Shown in pieces: positions 63,747 to 64,000 of a stretch of 64,000 bases of DNA. Position 1 is the first letter of the stretch. Each line of letters opens with the position of its first letter. The translations under genes were made by a program, and so were the position numbers. Below the pieces are notes generated by a model that made no database searches, was not told where the DNA came from, and saw nothing but the letters and a program-made list of their open reading frames with translations. Origin of the DNA: Promicromonospora thailandica (GTDB taxonomy: Bacteria > Actinomycetota > Actinomycetes > Actinomycetales > Cellulomonadaceae); contig NZ_JAMTCS010000010.1 in the NCBI RefSeq assembly GCF_024171955.1, forward strand, positions 204,992 through 268,991. The letters are read 5' to 3'.

Positions 63747-64000
63747 TCAGCGGTGGCTGAGCCAGTCCAGGACGTGGGTGGCGATGGTGGCGTGGTCGGC
63801 TTCGACGGTGGTGGCTTGCTCGCCGGTGGCGGGGTCGCGGTGCTCGATCTCGTAGCCGCCGAACGCTCCGGGGCGGGTGTGGACCGAGATCGACCAGTCG
63901 ATGTCTTCGTCCTCGGGGTAGATCACGAAGAACGTGTTGTCGGTGGCGTTCAGGTCCGCGAGCATCGAGAGGATCTCGACGTGTCCGGGGTCTTCGACGT
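63747..64000 (-). CDS. Hypothetical acidic protein, partial at window edge
   Basis: A minus-strand frame ending at 63747 stays open to the right edge (84 codons seen; an internal ATG lies at 63965). The visible part is acidic and looks like a small immunity or DUF-type fold: NTFFVIYPEDEDIDWSISVH, then GGYEIEHRDPATGEQATTVE and THVLDWLSHR. No family is recognised. The start lies at 63965 or beyond the window. Confidence 0.55.
   Translation of the reverse strand, partial: VEDPGHVEILSMLADLNATDNTFFVIYPEDEDIDWSISVHTRPGAFGGYEIEHRDPATGEQATTVEADHATIATHVLDWLSHR

Noticed and set aside
1..64000. tRNA, rRNA, prophage or complete transposon
   Set aside because: No cloverleaf, rRNA-like stretch, integrase, phage structural gene or intact transposase was recognised by reading; only the short IS3 scrap remains.

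Overview
The window is 64 kb of very GC-rich, densely packed DNA with many GTG starts and 4-bp GTGA/ATGA gene overlaps. Carbohydrate ABC transporters without their own ATPase, a TreY/TreZ pair, an LAXTG (sortase E type) surface protein, SARP-type regulators and a deazaflavin (F420-type) oxidoreductase all point to a high-GC actinobacterium. A Micrococcales soil relative (Promicromonospora/Cellulomonas-like) is my inference. No rRNA, tRNA, CRISPR array, complete insertion sequence or prophage was found.

Left part (1-31 kb) looks like ordinary chromosome. It holds a sugar ABC importer (two permeases and a lipoprotein) behind a perfect LacI-like operator; a VOC protein, a uracil-DNA-glycosylase-family protein, a CPBP protease and a DesK/NarL-type two-component pair; and a polyol operon (DeoR regulator, binding protein, two permeases, mannitol-type dehydrogenase) at 6.5-12.4 kb. 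An XRE-cupin regulator lies divergent to an MFS exporter plus a phosphotransferase. At 16-20.6 kb an ArsR-controlled flavin module (flavin reductase and a luciferase-like monooxygenase) abuts a TetR-controlled cluster of two mini membrane proteins, an MFS pump and a Dabb-domain protein. TreZ/TreY (21-25.6 kb) make trehalose from maltooligosaccharides. Several small enzymes and a large LuxR-type regulator follow.

Middle part (30-38 kb): a 940-residue surface protein with DUF11-like repeats and an LASTG anchor lies divergent from a secreted VanY-type peptidase. A histidine phosphatase without a stop codon runs antisense into the peptidase gene. A TetR/hydrolase pair shares a 25-bp palindrome, and a SpoIIM-like membrane protein follows.

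Right part (37.7-64 kb) looks accessory. A ~140-bp leader is duplicated on both sides of an AraC gene; one copy drives an SDR and the other a 52-residue peptide with two C-terminal Cys plus a DsbA/FrnE thiol oxidoreductase. Around 41.8-43 kb are decayed fragments (membrane protein, TetR, ATP-dependent DNA ligase), and an IS3 transposase scrap sits at 47.7 kb. Two XRE/MmyB regulators each accompany SDR oxidoreductases. Two paralogous SARP-ATPase regulators (about 1,085 residues each) stand back to back at 48.5-55.3 kb.

The most unusual locus is 55.3-63.6 kb. Three 11-bp-spaced heptamers of SARP-operator type precede a small 2TM protein translationally coupled to an 883-residue fusion of a CrtI/RetSat-type FAD oxidoreductase, a ferredoxin-NAD(P) reductase and a 2Fe-2S ferredoxin. 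Next to it are a secreted hydrolase, an MFS transporter, a YdeP/FdhF-like molybdopterin oxidoreductase and a VOC protein. I read this as a SARP-controlled, self-sufficient redox system of unknown substrate.
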